Of a DNA stretch of 64,000 nt, positions 1-9,900 are shown one piece after another. Location: contig JALONQ010000016.1 of NCBI GenBank assembly GCA_025454835.1, positions 1 through 64,000 on the forward strand, given 5' to 3'. Within the stretch, counting starts at the first letter, position 1. Every line of letters starts with the position of its first letter. This DNA comes from Bacteroidota bacterium. Its GTDB lineage: Bacteria > Bacteroidota > Ignavibacteria > UBA10030. The translations under genes were made by a program, and so were the position numbers. The notes beneath the pieces are model-generated. The model was given only the letters and a program-made list of their open reading frames with translations. It did not search any database and had not been told where the DNA came from.

Positions 1-54
1 GAAGCGAACGTTGTCGACCAGATAGCTTGTGCGGCGGAGCGAGGCGGTGTCCAT
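1..54 (-). CDS. korB: 2-oxoacid:ferredoxin oxidoreductase, beta subunit (5' end only)
   Basis: Only the first 18 codons are in the window, reading MDTASLRRTSYLVDNVRF. The ATG at 52-54 lies three bases after the stop of the alpha-subunit gene, the usual alpha-then-beta order of these two-subunit enzymes. The beta subunit would bind thiamine diphosphate and a 4Fe-4S cluster, but its CPGCG-type motif would lie beyond the window edge. The assignment therefore rests on position rather than on domain evidence. Confidence 0.5.
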   Translation of the reverse strand, partial: MDTASLRRTSYLVDNVRF

Positions 55-57
55 GGG

Positions 58-1200
58 TCAGCGCTGGATGGCGGCGAGGATCTCGCTCGGGGTGATCATA
101 GTGCCGATGGAATTGACGCCCACCATGGTGTGTCCGTCGGCGACCCGCTCGATCACGGACCGGTAGAGGCCGTTCATGTTCTCCTCGGCGACGATGACGC
201 GGTCGGCCGTCGCGAATGCCTCTTCGAGGGCGTAGGTCGGGACGGGGAAGAGGGACTTGATGCTCATGAAGGCCACGCGTTGTCCCTGCGCACGCGCCTT
301 GGCCACGGCGGTCCGTGCCGCGCGGGCCGTAATGCCGTAGCTGATCACGAGCGTGTCCGCCTCGGGGTCTGGGTCGGCGTCGACGACCTCCATGTCACCG
401 GCGCGCCATCGGATCTTCTCCTCGAGGTGGCGGAGGACGTCGAGCGTTTCGGAGGAGTTCTTCTGCAACGTGCCTTTCTTGTCATGAGCCGAACCGGTGG
501 CGATCACCCGTTCGTCGCCACCGACGGGAGCGAACGCCGGGATGTCGGCCGGTTGGTCGAACCAGTAGGTTCCCTTGCTCAGATCAGCCCCATCGGGCAC
601 GGCGAAGGTGGAGACGTCGCTCTCGGCGGGTAAGAGGCCAAGGTCCACGCTCTCGATCGTCATGCCGGTCTCTTTGTCGCTCAGCACGATGACGGGCGTA
701 CGCAGCTGCTCGGCCCACTCGAATGCCTTGAGCGTCAGGCTGGCGCACTCCTGGGCGGTCTCGGGGCAGAGGATCGGGATCGTGTAGCCGCCGGAGGTGG
801 CGTACTCGGCCAGCAGAATATCCCCCTGCGCCCCTTGGGTGGCGCCGCCGGTGCTGGGACCGAGGCGTTGCACAAGCGCGACGACGAGCGGCGTTTCGGT
901 CATCAGCGCGTATTGGACCGATTCGATCATCAGCGCCCATCCGGGACCGGACGTGGCGGTCATGGCTTTGTACCCACGCATGGCGGCACCGATGCAATAC
1001 GCGATCGCTGAGATCTCGTCGGGGGCGCTGAGTGCCAGTCCCTTTCGGGATGGGAGGGCATCGATCATGGCTTTGAAAATACCGGTGGCCGGAGTGATCG
1101 GGTAACCGGCAAAGAAACGGCAGCCGGCCCGCAACGCGCCATCGGCGACCATCTGGTTGCCGCTGCGGAGGACGATCGACCGGGAAGCTTCGGAGGACAT
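58..1200 (-). CDS. korA: 2-oxoacid:ferredoxin oxidoreductase, alpha subunit
   Basis: This 380-residue protein is the alpha subunit of a 2-oxoacid:acceptor oxidoreductase, which oxidatively decarboxylates a 2-oxoacid to an acyl-CoA and reduces ferredoxin in the cytoplasm. The N-terminal pyrimidine-binding domain shows AGYPITPATGIF near residue 30, followed by SGPGWALM near residue 84 and QGAQGDILLAEYA near residue 121, all typical of KorA/VorB/PorA proteins. The length matches the short alpha type without a fused gamma domain. I chose the ATG at 1200 (MSSEASRS) because the upstream in-frame extension has no family resemblance and would overlap the preceding gene. It sits between a small Cys-rich gene and the beta gene, with gaps of four and three bases. 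The substrate (2-oxoglutarate, branched-chain oxoacid or pyruvate) cannot be settled from sequence alone; leucine dehydrogenase elsewhere in the window makes a branched-chain oxoacid possible. Confidence 0.88.
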   Translation of the reverse strand: MSSEASRSIVLRSGNQMVADGALRAGCRFFAGYPITPATGIFKAMIDALPSRKGLALSAPDEISAIAYCIGAAMRGYKAMTATSGPGWALMIESVQYALMTETPLVVALVQRLGPSTGGATQGAQGDILLAEYATSGGYTIPILCPETAQECASLTLKAFEWAEQLRTPVIVLSDKETGMTIESVDLGLLPAESDVSTFAVPDGADLSKGTYWFDQPADIPAFAPVGGDERVIATGSAHDKKGTLQKNSSETLDVLRHLEEKIRWRAGDMEVVDADPDPEADTLVISYGITARAARTAVAKARAQGQRVAFMSIKSLFPVPTYALEEAFATADRVIVAEENMNGLYRSVIERVADGHTMVGVNSIGTMITPSEILAAIQR

Positions 1201-1204
1201 GGCG

Positions 1205-1444
1205 TCAGCACCCGGCAGGATCGAACGTGGTATACATACGATTGATGCGGTCTTCCAGCATGCGCACACGGGTCCGCTGCTCCGCCAAGGACTCAGCGAC
1301 GAAGTGCTGAATGTCCGGAAAGTCGCACTCCTGCAGGAGCTGTTCGTACATGCGTTCTACAGCGAGCTCGCGGACGAGTGCCTGATTCAGTTGCGGGCAG
1401 TCCCTCGGGCACGTGTGGTCGCATTCATGCTTGGTCTGGTCCAT
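1205..1444 (-). CDS. Small Cys-rich hypothetical protein upstream of korA
   Basis: This is a 79-residue protein that I do not recognise. It begins MDQTKHECDHTCPRDCPQL, with three closely spaced cysteines and two histidines in the first 16 residues, then a charged, probably helical body and a final cysteine. The start at 1444 is preceded by a clear GGAGGG ribosome-binding site; the longer in-frame start at 1477 lacks one. The stop lies four bases before korA, so the two are surely co-transcribed. A metal- or cluster-binding accessory role for the oxidoreductase is a guess from the cysteines and location. Confidence 0.65.
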   Translation of the reverse strand: MDQTKHECDHTCPRDCPQLNQALVRELAVERMYEQLLQECDFPDIQHFVAESLAEQRTRVRMLEDRINRMYTTFDPAGC

Positions 1445-1598
1445 GCGTCCCTCCCTGTTCGATGAAGGGATACGCACAAGAGCCGTACCGCGGACACGTC
1501 CGGTCTCAAGTTGGATTTTTGAACGAATTGGGGGTTCTGATTCCGAGCAGAAGAGGGAAATCGGGGGCAGTTCTCAGGATTTGGAAGTCGGGCCGAAC

Positions 1599-2762
1599 CT
1601 AGTGACCGCTGGCAGTCGCCCTTGAGGGCACGCGCAGTCGTTCGACAACGTCGAAGAGAATGTTCTGTGCGGCGCGGGGACATCCAAGGCGCCGGGCATG
1701 ACGGGCGGCGCGTTGGAGTTCGGCCGGTTCGTTCAAAAGGCGCTGGAGTTTGAATCTGAGGTGATCGAGGCTGGTCGCCTTCCAGCCGGCCCCGTGATCT
1801 GCGATCAGATCTGCGTTGCGGCTCTCCTGGCCCGGGATCGGGTCCACGATGAGCATCGGAAGGCCTTTGGCGAGTGCCTCCGACGATGTCAGTCCGCCGG
1901 ACTTCGAGACGAGCAGGTCCGCAGCATCCATCCAGTCGTGCATATTCTGGACGAAACCGAGCGCACGCAGGTCGACATTGGACCGGACAGGCAGTCGGCG
2001 CACACGGTCAAGAGCCGAGGCGTTCCTTCCGCAGACGACAACGAGCTGGCTGCGGAGTCCTCGGATCGAGCCGAGCGTGTCGGCCGCGGCTTTTGCTATG
2101 TCGACGATCTTTCCCATCCCAAAACCGCCGGCCACGACCAGTACCGTGCGCCTGTGGGGACTCAGCCCAAGCTCGCGGCGCGCAACGTCCCCCCGGGTTC
2201 GGGTCGCGAATTCCGGCATAACAGGAATACCCGACACCGCGATCCGCTCTTCATCGACCCCTTTGGCCGTCAGAAGGAAGCGAGTTTCCTCATGAAAGAC
2301 GAAGTAGCGGTCCACGATCGGGTCGATCCACAGCCGATGGACGTCGAAGTCGGTGGTGACGGCGGCGATCAACGGCGGCCGTCGTTCGCGGGACAAGCGT
2401 GGAGCGATCGAGAGATACGGAAGAAAATGCGTACAGACGAGTGCATCGGGCCGGAAGTCCTGAAGCGCCCGCCAGTAGGGGAGGTAGTTGACCCGGTCGA
2501 AGGCGCGAATGAATGCAGGGTTGTGGTGCGGATGGCGCTCGGAACGCTCGTAGAAGAATCCCCACAGCTCGGGGGCTCGATTGACCGCCTCCAGATATGA
2601 ACCGGCATACAACCTGCGAAACCAGGGAGGCGTGAAGGAGAGCACGTCCCACGACGCCACCTCGATAGGGAGACGACTTCGTCGGGCGGCGGCGACAAGC
2701 GCTTCGGCGGCGCGCAGGTGTCCGGCACCTCCCGTGCAGGCGACGACGGCGATCCGTTTCAT
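1599..2762 (-). CDS. MGDG-synthase-like diacylglycerol glycosyltransferase
   Basis: The 387-residue protein resembles processive diacylglycerol glycosyltransferases of the MGDG synthase/MurG (GT28) type, which add a sugar from a nucleotide sugar to diacylglycerol at the cytoplasmic membrane. The N-terminal acceptor domain starts with the glycine-rich ACTGGAGHLRAAEAL and contains TTDFDVHRLW near residue 160. The C-terminal donor domain has VVAGGFGMGKI near residue 209 and the signature SKSGGLTSSEALAKGLPM near residue 290, followed by PIPGQESRNA. The start at 2762 was chosen because MKRIAVVACTGG fits the family N-terminus. The gene is divergent from the transporter at 2885. Which sugar is used is not visible; glycoglycerolipids are well known in Chlorobi relatives. 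Confidence 0.8.
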   Translation of the reverse strand: MKRIAVVACTGGAGHLRAAEALVAAARRSRLPIEVASWDVLSFTPPWFRRLYAGSYLEAVNRAPELWGFFYERSERHPHHNPAFIRAFDRVNYLPYWRALQDFRPDALVCTHFLPYLSIAPRLSRERRPPLIAAVTTDFDVHRLWIDPIVDRYFVFHEETRFLLTAKGVDEERIAVSGIPVMPEFATRTRGDVARRELGLSPHRRTVLVVAGGFGMGKIVDIAKAAADTLGSIRGLRSQLVVVCGRNASALDRVRRLPVRSNVDLRALGFVQNMHDWMDAADLLVSKSGGLTSSEALAKGLPMLIVDPIPGQESRNADLIADHGAGWKATSLDHLRFKLQRLLNEPAELQRAARHARRLGCPRAAQNILFDVVERLRVPSRATASGH

Positions 2763-2884
2763 ACCATGAATGCTACGAAGGCGAGACCGCACGCGCAAGC
2801 CTTCTCCGACCCTTGCAATTCAGTCCTTTGTTCTGAATCTTGCCCTACGCGTTCACGGAGCTACCTCCTCATCGACCGATCAAC

Positions 2885-4222
2885 ATGACCCCCGACGCCA
2901 AGCCCGTCCGCCGCTGGTGGCATCTCTCCCTCATGCAGCAGATCATTCTCGGACTCGCCGTCGGCGTGCTCGTAGGATGGCTGTGGCCCGACATCGGCAC
3001 GGAGAGCGCCTGGATCCGGACGATCTTCATCAATCTCATCAAGGTCATCATCGCCCCGCTGATCTTTTCGAGCATTGTGGCCGGGATCGCGGGAGGGGGA
3101 GAATTCAAGCAGGTCGGGCGGATGGGCGTGAAGGCGCTCGTCTACTTCGAGGTCGTCACGACGCTCGCGCTCGTCATCGGCCTGGTCGTGGTGAACATCA
3201 CGAAGCCCGGCGTCGGCGTTCTTTTGCAGGGAGGAGACCCGAACGCCCTCGGATCGATCCGTGGGGCGAGGCCCATGACCTTCATTGAGACGATCGTCCA
3301 CGCGTTTCCATCGAGCATCATCGATTCGATGGCTCGAGGCGACGTACTGCAGATCGTGGTCTTTTCGGTCTTCTTCGGCGCGGCGGTCGGGGCCATCGGC
3401 GAAAAAGGGAGGCTCGTTCTCGAATGGTGCGACGCGCTCTCGCAGGTGATGTTCAAGTTCACCGCGTACGTCATGAAGTTCGCACCTTTCGGCATCGGAG
3501 CGGCGATGGCCGTGACGATCGGTCACATGGGCCTCGGGGTGCTCGTCAACCTCGGCATGCTGGTGCTCACGCTGTATGTGGCCCTGATCATTTTCGTCGT
3601 CCTCGTGCTCGGAGCCGTCGCTTGGATCATTCGGCTGCCCGTGCGGCAGTTCGTCAAGGCGGTCTGGGAGCCATTCACACTGGCGTTCTGGACGACGAGC
3701 AGCGAGTCGGCCCTCCCGATGGCCATGGAACGGATGGAGCGGCTTGGCGTACCCAAGCGGATCGTCGGGTTCGTCCTTCCAACGGGCTATTCATTCAACT
3801 TGGACGGCAGCACGCTCTACCTGGCGGTGGCGTCGGTTTTCGTCGCACAAGCTGCCGAGATGACCACGGGCGTGCACTTCGGGTGGGACCAGCAGATCTT
3901 GCTGATGCTCACCCTGATGGTGACCTCCAAAGGCGTGGCCGCTGTCCCACGTGCGTCTTTGGTCATTCTTCTGGCCGCCCTTCACTCCTTCGGCCTTCCC
4001 CCCGAAGGGGTGGCCGTGATCTTCGCGGTCGACGAGTTCATGGATATGGGCCGCACTTCCGTCAATGTGCTCGGGAACTGCCTCGCGACCGTTGCGATCG
4101 CCCGATGGGAGGGGAAATTCGATGACGATCGCGCACGGGTCTACGGCACACCAGCAGAGGCCCAATACGACCTGCAGGCTGGTGAGCCCGCATTTGCCCA
4201 GTCTGTCGCTGACCAGGCCTGA
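2885..4222 (+). CDS. Dicarboxylate/amino acid:cation symporter (DAACS family)
   Basis: The 445-residue inner-membrane protein belongs to the GltP/DctA/GltPh family, which imports glutamate, aspartate or C4-dicarboxylates with H+ or Na+. Family landmarks appear in order: the serine-rich hairpin TTSSESALPMAM near residue 275, the FNLDGSTLYLAVA segment of TM7 (the NMDGT equivalent) near 305, the second hairpin TSKGVAAVPRAS near 345, and DEFMDMGRTSVNVLGN of TM8 near 385. The aspartate and asparagine of the last motif are the substrate-contacting residues in GltPh. Length and about eight hydrophobic segments are normal. The start at 2885 (MTPDAKPVRRWW) is followed directly by a typical TM1; no good ribosome-binding site is visible. 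The cation and exact substrate are unresolved. Confidence 0.9.
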   Translation: MTPDAKPVRRWWHLSLMQQIILGLAVGVLVGWLWPDIGTESAWIRTIFINLIKVIIAPLIFSSIVAGIAGGGEFKQVGRMGVKALVYFEVVTTLALVIGLVVVNITKPGVGVLLQGGDPNALGSIRGARPMTFIETIVHAFPSSIIDSMARGDVLQIVVFSVFFGAAVGAIGEKGRLVLEWCDALSQVMFKFTAYVMKFAPFGIGAAMAVTIGHMGLGVLVNLGMLVLTLYVALIIFVVLVLGAVAWIIRLPVRQFVKAVWEPFTLAFWTTSSESALPMAMERMERLGVPKRIVGFVLPTGYSFNLDGSTLYLAVASVFVAQAAEMTTGVHFGWDQQILLMLTLMVTSKGVAAVPRASLVILLAALHSFGLPPEGVAVIFAVDEFMDMGRTSVNVLGNCLATVAIARWEGKFDDDRARVYGTPAEAQYDLQAGEPAFAQSVADQA

Positions 4223-4246
4223 AGCCGTCAAATCGTGTTCTTCCCC

Positions 4247-4277
4247 TTTCTTCCGTCTGCTTAACCAACTATATTTA
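4247..4277 (+). promoter_or_regulatory. Possible Bacteroidota-type promoter for hppA
   Basis: TTTC at 4247-4250 is followed after 19 bases by TATATTTA at 4270-4277, resembling TTTG-N19-TAnnTTTG. It lies just after the symporter gene. If used, the transcript would start near 4284 and carry the hairpin at 4296-4318 in its 5' leader. This is pattern-based only. Confidence 0.35.
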
Positions 4278-4295
4278 GCCCACTTTCGCTGACCG

Positions 4296-4318
4296 AGGAC
4301 CCTCACCCTGAGGGTCCT
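4296..4318 (+). terminator. Perfect 10-bp hairpin between symporter and hppA
   Basis: AGGACCCTCA and TGAGGGTCCT form a perfect 10-bp stem around a CCC loop. The following sequence, GTTGTCTTCTCTTCCC, is pyrimidine-rich but not a clean T run. It could terminate symporter transcripts or be a protective stem in the hppA leader; the sequence does not decide. Confidence 0.5.
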
Positions 4319-4358
4319 GTTGTCTTCTCTTCCCACCGTTCTTCAATCTGGAGTTGTC

Positions 4359-6911
4359 ATGATCCATCAGCTGATGGAGGACATCAGCATGTCCGGTCTT
4401 GTGTCCTCATTGCATCGTATGGGACGACGCATCGTCACGGCAGCTGCCGTGGTCGTCGTCCTCGGTCTTGCATCGGCCCCCGTGCTCGCCGCGGACGGGA
4501 CCTCCGCTCCCGCCGTACAGCACCACGCCGGCGGCGAAGCCAATCTCAAGCTGCCCGACCTGCGGACGGTCACCTTCGTCGGCGGGTTCGACGGACACAC
4601 GCTGCTCCTCTTTGGTCTGATCGTCTGCGTCTTCGGAGCGGCCTTCGGCCTCTATTCGTATGCCCGGCTGAAGAACATGCCTGTCCATGCAGCGATGCTC
4701 GAGATCTCCGAGCTGATCTACGAAACGTGCAAGGCGTATCTCATCCAGCAGGGCCGCTTCCTGATGGTCCTTTGGGCGTTCATCAGTGCCATCGTGCTGG
4801 TGTACTTCGGCTGGCTGGCCGTGACGGGGATCGACGCCGTGACGGGAGAGGTCATGCGTGGCTTTCCCGCATCGAAGGTCGCGATCATCCTGGCCTTCAG
4901 CCTGATCGGCATGGGCGGGTCGTACGCCGTTGCCTGGTTCGGCATTCGCATCAACACCTTCGCCAATTCGCGCACGGCGTTCGCGTCGCTCACTGGCAAG
5001 CCCTACCTGGTCTACGCGATCCCCCTTCAGGCGGGCATGAGCATCGGCATGATGCTCATCTCAGTCGAGTTGTTCCTGATGCTCGTCATCCTGCTCTTCA
5101 TCCCCGGCGACCTGGCGGGCCCGTGCTTCATCGGGTTTGCCATCGGGGAATCCCTCGGAGCCGCCGCGTTGCGCATCGCCGGCGGCATCTTCACGAAGAT
5201 CGCTGATATCGGCGCCGACCTCATGAAGATCGTCTTCCGGATCAAGGAGGACGATGCCCGCAACCCCGGCGTCATCGCTGACTGCACGGGCGATAACGCG
5301 GGCGATTCGGTCGGCCCGAGCGCTGACGGGTTTGAGACCTACGGCGTCACGGGCGTGGCGCTCATCACGTTCATCCTGCTCGCCGTGTCCAATCCGATCG
5401 TGCAGGTCCAGCTGCTCGTCTGGATGTTCGCGATGCGCATCATGATGGTCATCGCGAGCGGCGTGTCGTACCAGGTGAACGAATGGGCGCATCTTGCCGT
5501 TTTCGGGCGCGCGGAGAAGATGAACTACGAGATCCCGCTCTCCCGGCTCGTGTGGTTGACGTCGCTCGTGTCGGTCGCGCTGACGTTCGTCGCTTCGTAC
5601 TTCCTCATTCCCGAGTTGGGGGGCGATACAACGCTGTGGTGGAAGCTCTCCGCCGTCATCTCGTGCGGAACGCTGGCAGGGGCCATCATCCCCGAGCTCG
5701 TCAAGATCTTCACCTCCGTTCATTCCAAGCACGTCGAAGAGGTGGTGACGTCATCCCGCGAGGGCGGCGCGTCGCTCAATATCCTGTCGGGCCTCGTGGC
5801 CGGCAACTTCAGCGCCTACTGGCTGGGCCTCGTCATCATGCTTCTGATGGGGGTGGCCTATCACGTAAGCCTGATGGGGCTTTCCGGTATCATGATCGCT
5901 CCGGCGGTCTTCGCGTTCGGCCTCGTGGCCTTCGGCTTCCTCGGTATGGGGCCGGTGACGATCGCCGTCGATTCGTACGGACCCGTGACGGACAATGCAC
6001 AGTCCGTCTACGAGCTGTCGGTCATCGAATCGCTCCCCAACATCAAGGAGGAGATCAAGACGACGTACGGGTTCGAGCCGGATTTCGAGCGTGCCAAGCA
6101 CAACCTCGAGGAGAATGACGGGGCGGGAAACACGTTCAAGGCGACCGCCAAGCCGGTGCTGATCGGTACGGCGGTGGTCGGAGCGACGACGATGATCTTT
6201 TCCATCATCGTGACGCTGACCGAGGGACTGAAGCCGGAATATCTCATCAACCTGTCGCTGCTCTATCCTCCGTTCCTGCTCGGCCTCATCGCGGGCGGGT
6301 CCGTGATCTACTGGTTCACGGGGGCATCGATGCAGGCGGTGACCGCGGGAGCCTACAAAGCGGTCGAATTCATCAAGAAGACGATGAGGCTCGAAGGCGT
6401 CACCAAGGCCTCCGTGGAAGACTCGAAGAAGGTCGTGGAGATCTGCACGCAGTACGCGCAGAAGGGGATGTTCAATATCTTCCTGGCCGTCTTCTTCGGC
6501 ACGCTGGCGTTCGCTTTCTACGAACCCTTCTTCTTCATTGGCTACCTGGTGTCCATCGCACTGTTCGGCCTCTTTCAGGCCATCTTCATGGCCAACGCCG
6601 GCGGCGCGTGGGACAACGCGAAGAAGATCGTGGAGGTGGTCCTCAAGGACAAGCACTCACCGCTCCATGAGGCGACGGTCGTGGGTGACACGGTCGGCGA
6701 CCCCTTCAAGGATACCTCCTCGGTGGCGATGAACCCGGTCATCAAATTCACGACCCTCTTCGGTCTTCTGGCGGTGGAGCTGGCCGTGTCGCTCAGCCGC
6801 GAACAGGGTACCGAACTGACGCTCGCCCTGGCGCTTGTCTTCTTTGCGATCTCGCTGTTCTTCGTGCACCGCTCCTTCTACGGCATGCGCATCGGGATCT
6901 CGCACTTTTGA
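4359..6911 (+). CDS. hppA: Membrane-bound H+-translocating pyrophosphatase (divergent type)
   Basis: The 850-residue polytopic protein is a membrane pyrophosphatase, which couples hydrolysis of cytoplasmic PPi to cation export. Three catalytic blocks are clear: KEDDARNPGVIAD followed by GDNAGDSVGPSADGFE near residue 300-330; MGPVTIAVDSYGPVTDNAQ near 530; and GGAWDNAKK plus VVGDTVGDPFKDTS near 750-790. GNTFKATAKP near 590 has lysine where K+-dependent enzymes have alanine, so K+ independence is expected. The wording of the blocks departs from canonical enzymes (PSADGFE instead of MAADLFE), which fits the divergent, Na+-inhibited H+-PPase group known from Chlorobium limicola and Cellulomonas fimi. 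The start at 4359 has GGAG five bases upstream; ATG 4389 also has a GGAGG and would give a more compact signal-like N-terminus ending ASAPVLA. A terminator follows. Confidence 0.9.
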   Translation: MIHQLMEDISMSGLVSSLHRMGRRIVTAAAVVVVLGLASAPVLAADGTSAPAVQHHAGGEANLKLPDLRTVTFVGGFDGHTLLLFGLIVCVFGAAFGLYSYARLKNMPVHAAMLEISELIYETCKAYLIQQGRFLMVLWAFISAIVLVYFGWLAVTGIDAVTGEVMRGFPASKVAIILAFSLIGMGGSYAVAWFGIRINTFANSRTAFASLTGKPYLVYAIPLQAGMSIGMMLISVELFLMLVILLFIPGDLAGPCFIGFAIGESLGAAALRIAGGIFTKIADIGADLMKIVFRIKEDDARNPGVIADCTGDNAGDSVGPSADGFETYGVTGVALITFILLAVSNPIVQVQLLVWMFAMRIMMVIASGVSYQVNEWAHLAVFGRAEKMNYEIPLSRLVWLTSLVSVALTFVASYFLIPELGGDTTLWWKLSAVISCGTLAGAIIPELVKIFTSVHSKHVEEVVTSSREGGASLNILSGLVAGNFSAYWLGLVIMLLMGVAYHVSLMGLSGIMIAPAVFAFGLVAFGFLGMGPVTIAVDSYGPVTDNAQSVYELSVIESLPNIKEEIKTTYGFEPDFERAKHNLEENDGAGNTFKATAKPVLIGTAVVGATTMIFSIIVTLTEGLKPEYLINLSLLYPPFLLGLIAGGSVIYWFTGASMQAVTAGAYKAVEFIKKTMRLEGVTKASVEDSKKVVEICTQYAQKGMFNIFLAVFFGTLAFAFYEPFFFIGYLVSIALFGLFQAIFMANAGGAWDNAKKIVEVVLKDKHSPLHEATVVGDTVGDPFKDTSSVAMNPVIKFTTLFGLLAVELAVSLSREQGTELTLALALVFFAISLFFVHRSFYGMRIGISHF

Positions 6912-6936
6912 TCGCGTGCACGGCCTTCGTACAGCG

Positions 6937-6974
6937 AACGGCCCCCCCGAGGTTGGGAGGGCCGTTCTTTTTTC
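6937..6974 (+). terminator. Rho-independent terminator of hppA
   Basis: GAACGGCCC and GGGCCGTTC form a GC-rich stem around a short loop, followed by a run of T (6968-6974). It lies 26 bases after the hppA stop and faces the convergent surface-protein gene at 6993. Confidence 0.85.
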
Positions 6975-6992
6975 AGGAACTGGTGCGGTCGT

Positions 6993-9900
6993 CTATTTGA
7001 TGAGCACTAACCGCTGGACCGCTGTGAATCGTCCTGCCGTCATCCGGCAGAGGTAGGTGCCGCTTGGCATGTGGGCGGCGTTCCACCAGGTCTCGTACGT
7101 TCCCGCCGGCAGGTCGGCGTCGATGATCCGCTCCACCTCCGCTCCCGCGATCGTGTAGATCGTCAGCGTGACCGGCGACGATTCCTTCAGAAGGAACGTG
7201 ATCTGCGTTGAGGGATTGAACGGATTGGGATAGTTGGGCTCCAGCCCGAAGCGATCCGGCACGATACCACGGTCGCCGACCACTGCGTCCGTCGTGGTCG
7301 TTGTGAACTGCCAGACCTCGGAATATGCGCTCGTTTCGGCGACGTTCATCGCCCGCACCCGCCAGTAGTACAGGCGCAACGGCTGCAGCGGACCGATCGG
7401 ATAACTGGTGTCGGGGATCATCGTGGCGTTCACGATCGGGCTCGAGAATCCGGGATCGTCGGAGACCTGTATGTCGTATGCCTGTGCGGCCAGCGCGCGA
7501 TGCCACTGCAACAGCGGCATCAACGAAGTACCGATGGCCCCATTCGCTGGATACGCCAGGACGGTGACGCCTGGTGTGCCCATGATCGTTTCAAAGGACC
7601 ATACGTCCGACCAAGCCCCGTCGCCGGAGGCATTGACTCCCCGGACCCTCCAGTAGTACATGTGCGCATGCTCAAGCCCCGCGATCGTCAGGGTCGTGTC
7701 CGTGATGCCGGCGGAGTCGGCGACGATCTGCGTGAACCCAGCGTCGCCAGCCAATTGCAGTTGATACGCAGCGGCCACGCTGACGGCATTCCAGCGGAAC
7801 GTGGCGGCGATGCTGACCATGGTCAAGCCATTCGAAGGCTGGCTGAGGAACGGCGCATCGGCCGGTGCCACGATCGTACGGAAGGACCACGCCCCGGACC
7901 AAGCGCTCCAACCTGCCTCGTTCACAGCCCGCACGCGCCAGAAGAACCGGCGCGAATGATCCAGCATGCTCAATTGGTTGGTCGTGTCGGTGATGTTCCC
8001 GACCAAACGCACATCTGTGGCGAATGTCGAGTCTTCTGAGACCTGGAGGTCATAGGAGGTCGCCTGAGCCGATGGATGCCAAGCGAGCGTCGGGGTGGCC
8101 GGCATGTCTGAACTTCCATTCGCGGGTGCGGCGAGAACCGGCGGCAGAGGAAGCGATACGACCGTTCGGAAACTCCAATCGTCACTCCAGAGACCGATCC
8201 CGAGACTGTTGCGGGCGCGGACCCTCCAGAAATACAGCTTGCCGTTCTCGAGCGCCCCCGATATGACAGTGTTGGATGTCAGCGTCGAATCCCACATGAC
8301 GGGCGCCGTGAAGAGCGCATCCTCGGCGATCTGCAGCTCATATCGTTCTGCGAACTCGACCGTCGACCAAGAGAGTGGCTGGTCGAGCGGACGCTGCGTC
8401 CATCCATCACCGGGCGACCAGAGCGACACGCGCCCCGGGGGTCCAGCGATCCGGACCCGTCCATTCCAACGATCGACATCCGGGAGCCCCTCATTGAGCA
8501 GTACGTGGTCGACGTTCAGAGCCGCCTCCCAGTTGAGGGGGATGGAGGGAAGGACGGCGAACCGGACGATGCAGAGCGTCCCGGTCCCGGTCAACGAACC
8601 GGCCGTCGCTCCCGCCACGGTGATGCTGGAACCGGAGACATGATGCGTCGTTGACCACGAAGCGGTCGCCGTTCCCGCGGTGGTGACGGATTCGAACGCC
8701 AGCATGTCGGCATTGTAGGACAGCTTCAATTGGTAGGATGACCATTGACGGCCGGAAGCCAGACGGGCGAGCCGCACGGGGACATCGACCCATCCTGGTG
8801 AGGCAGCCAATCGGTCTTCGAATTTGACGGCGCCGTCGAAGACCCGGATCTCGTTCGAGATACCGGTCGCTCCCTGCGCGTCGCGCACGGTCACGCGCAC
8901 GCGGCCGCTGCGCAAGCCGACAAGCCGTCCGTCGGCCATCATATGCGCCACCAGCGGATCGGAGCTCGTCCACGTGAACGGAGCTACGCCACCCCATACG
9001 TTGAACTCCAACGTGTCCTCGGCGAGCAGTCTGTCGCCTGAGGTCCCCAGGCTGATCGTCGCCAGACTGGTGACGGAGATGGAGCCATGGTCGAACTTCG
9101 CCGGCAGGTCTTCATTGAAAAGACCTTCTGCGACATCGAGGTTCGACCAACCAGTCGTCGAGCGCGTCTGGAAGCGGATGATGAAGAGGGCCCCCTGCCC
9201 CAGGACCGGCTGATCGGAGGCGAACGACAGGCGCACGGCCCCGGCGGTCGACAGATTCACGGCCGGCGAGTGGCCTTCGAGCAATGTGCCGTCCGTAATG
9301 ACCCCAACCGGTGTCAGCACATCGGCGTTGAAGTTGACCCGGACTGTTCCTGCTGTGACCGTCCATGGCGTCAGTGAGGTGACCCGAACTGGAACGTCGA
9401 TCGTGTGCGTGGCCGGTACCGAAGTATCGGGAAGGGAGATGCCAATGGCCCGCACCACCACCCAACGGTCCGTTTGGCCCTGCTTGCCGGCGGTGTCATG
9501 CACGGAAACCTGGACGCTCCCGCGACTGACGGCCGTCAGAAGCCCATTGGCGTCGATCGTGGCGATCGCCGGGTCACTGGTCGACCATGTATAGGGAGCG
9601 GCCCCACTCCCGGTCGAAAACTGCATCTGCTCACCGACGCCTAGCACGCCGTCATCGGGCCAGACATCCATCGACGGTGGCTGGATCGTCTGGATCCAGC
9701 AATTGCGCAGCGTCACCGCCGGCTGGCCTTCGTTCAGGAGATTGGCGGCCGTGCCGGAGAACTGGAAGTCGGACCATCCGGTCGTCAAGAGTTTGATCCG
9801 GATCCTCAGGATCGGCCCGCTACCCGCCAGCGGTGTCGTGCCGGCGGCTGCGATGCGTATCACACCGACCGAGGGACGATGCATCGTCACGGTCCACCCC

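Noticed and set aside
2818-2838. ATTCAG-N9-CTGAAT inverted repeat in the divergent region before the symporter
   Set aside because: Six-base arms with a nine-base gap are expected by chance in a window of this size, and no second copy was noticed.
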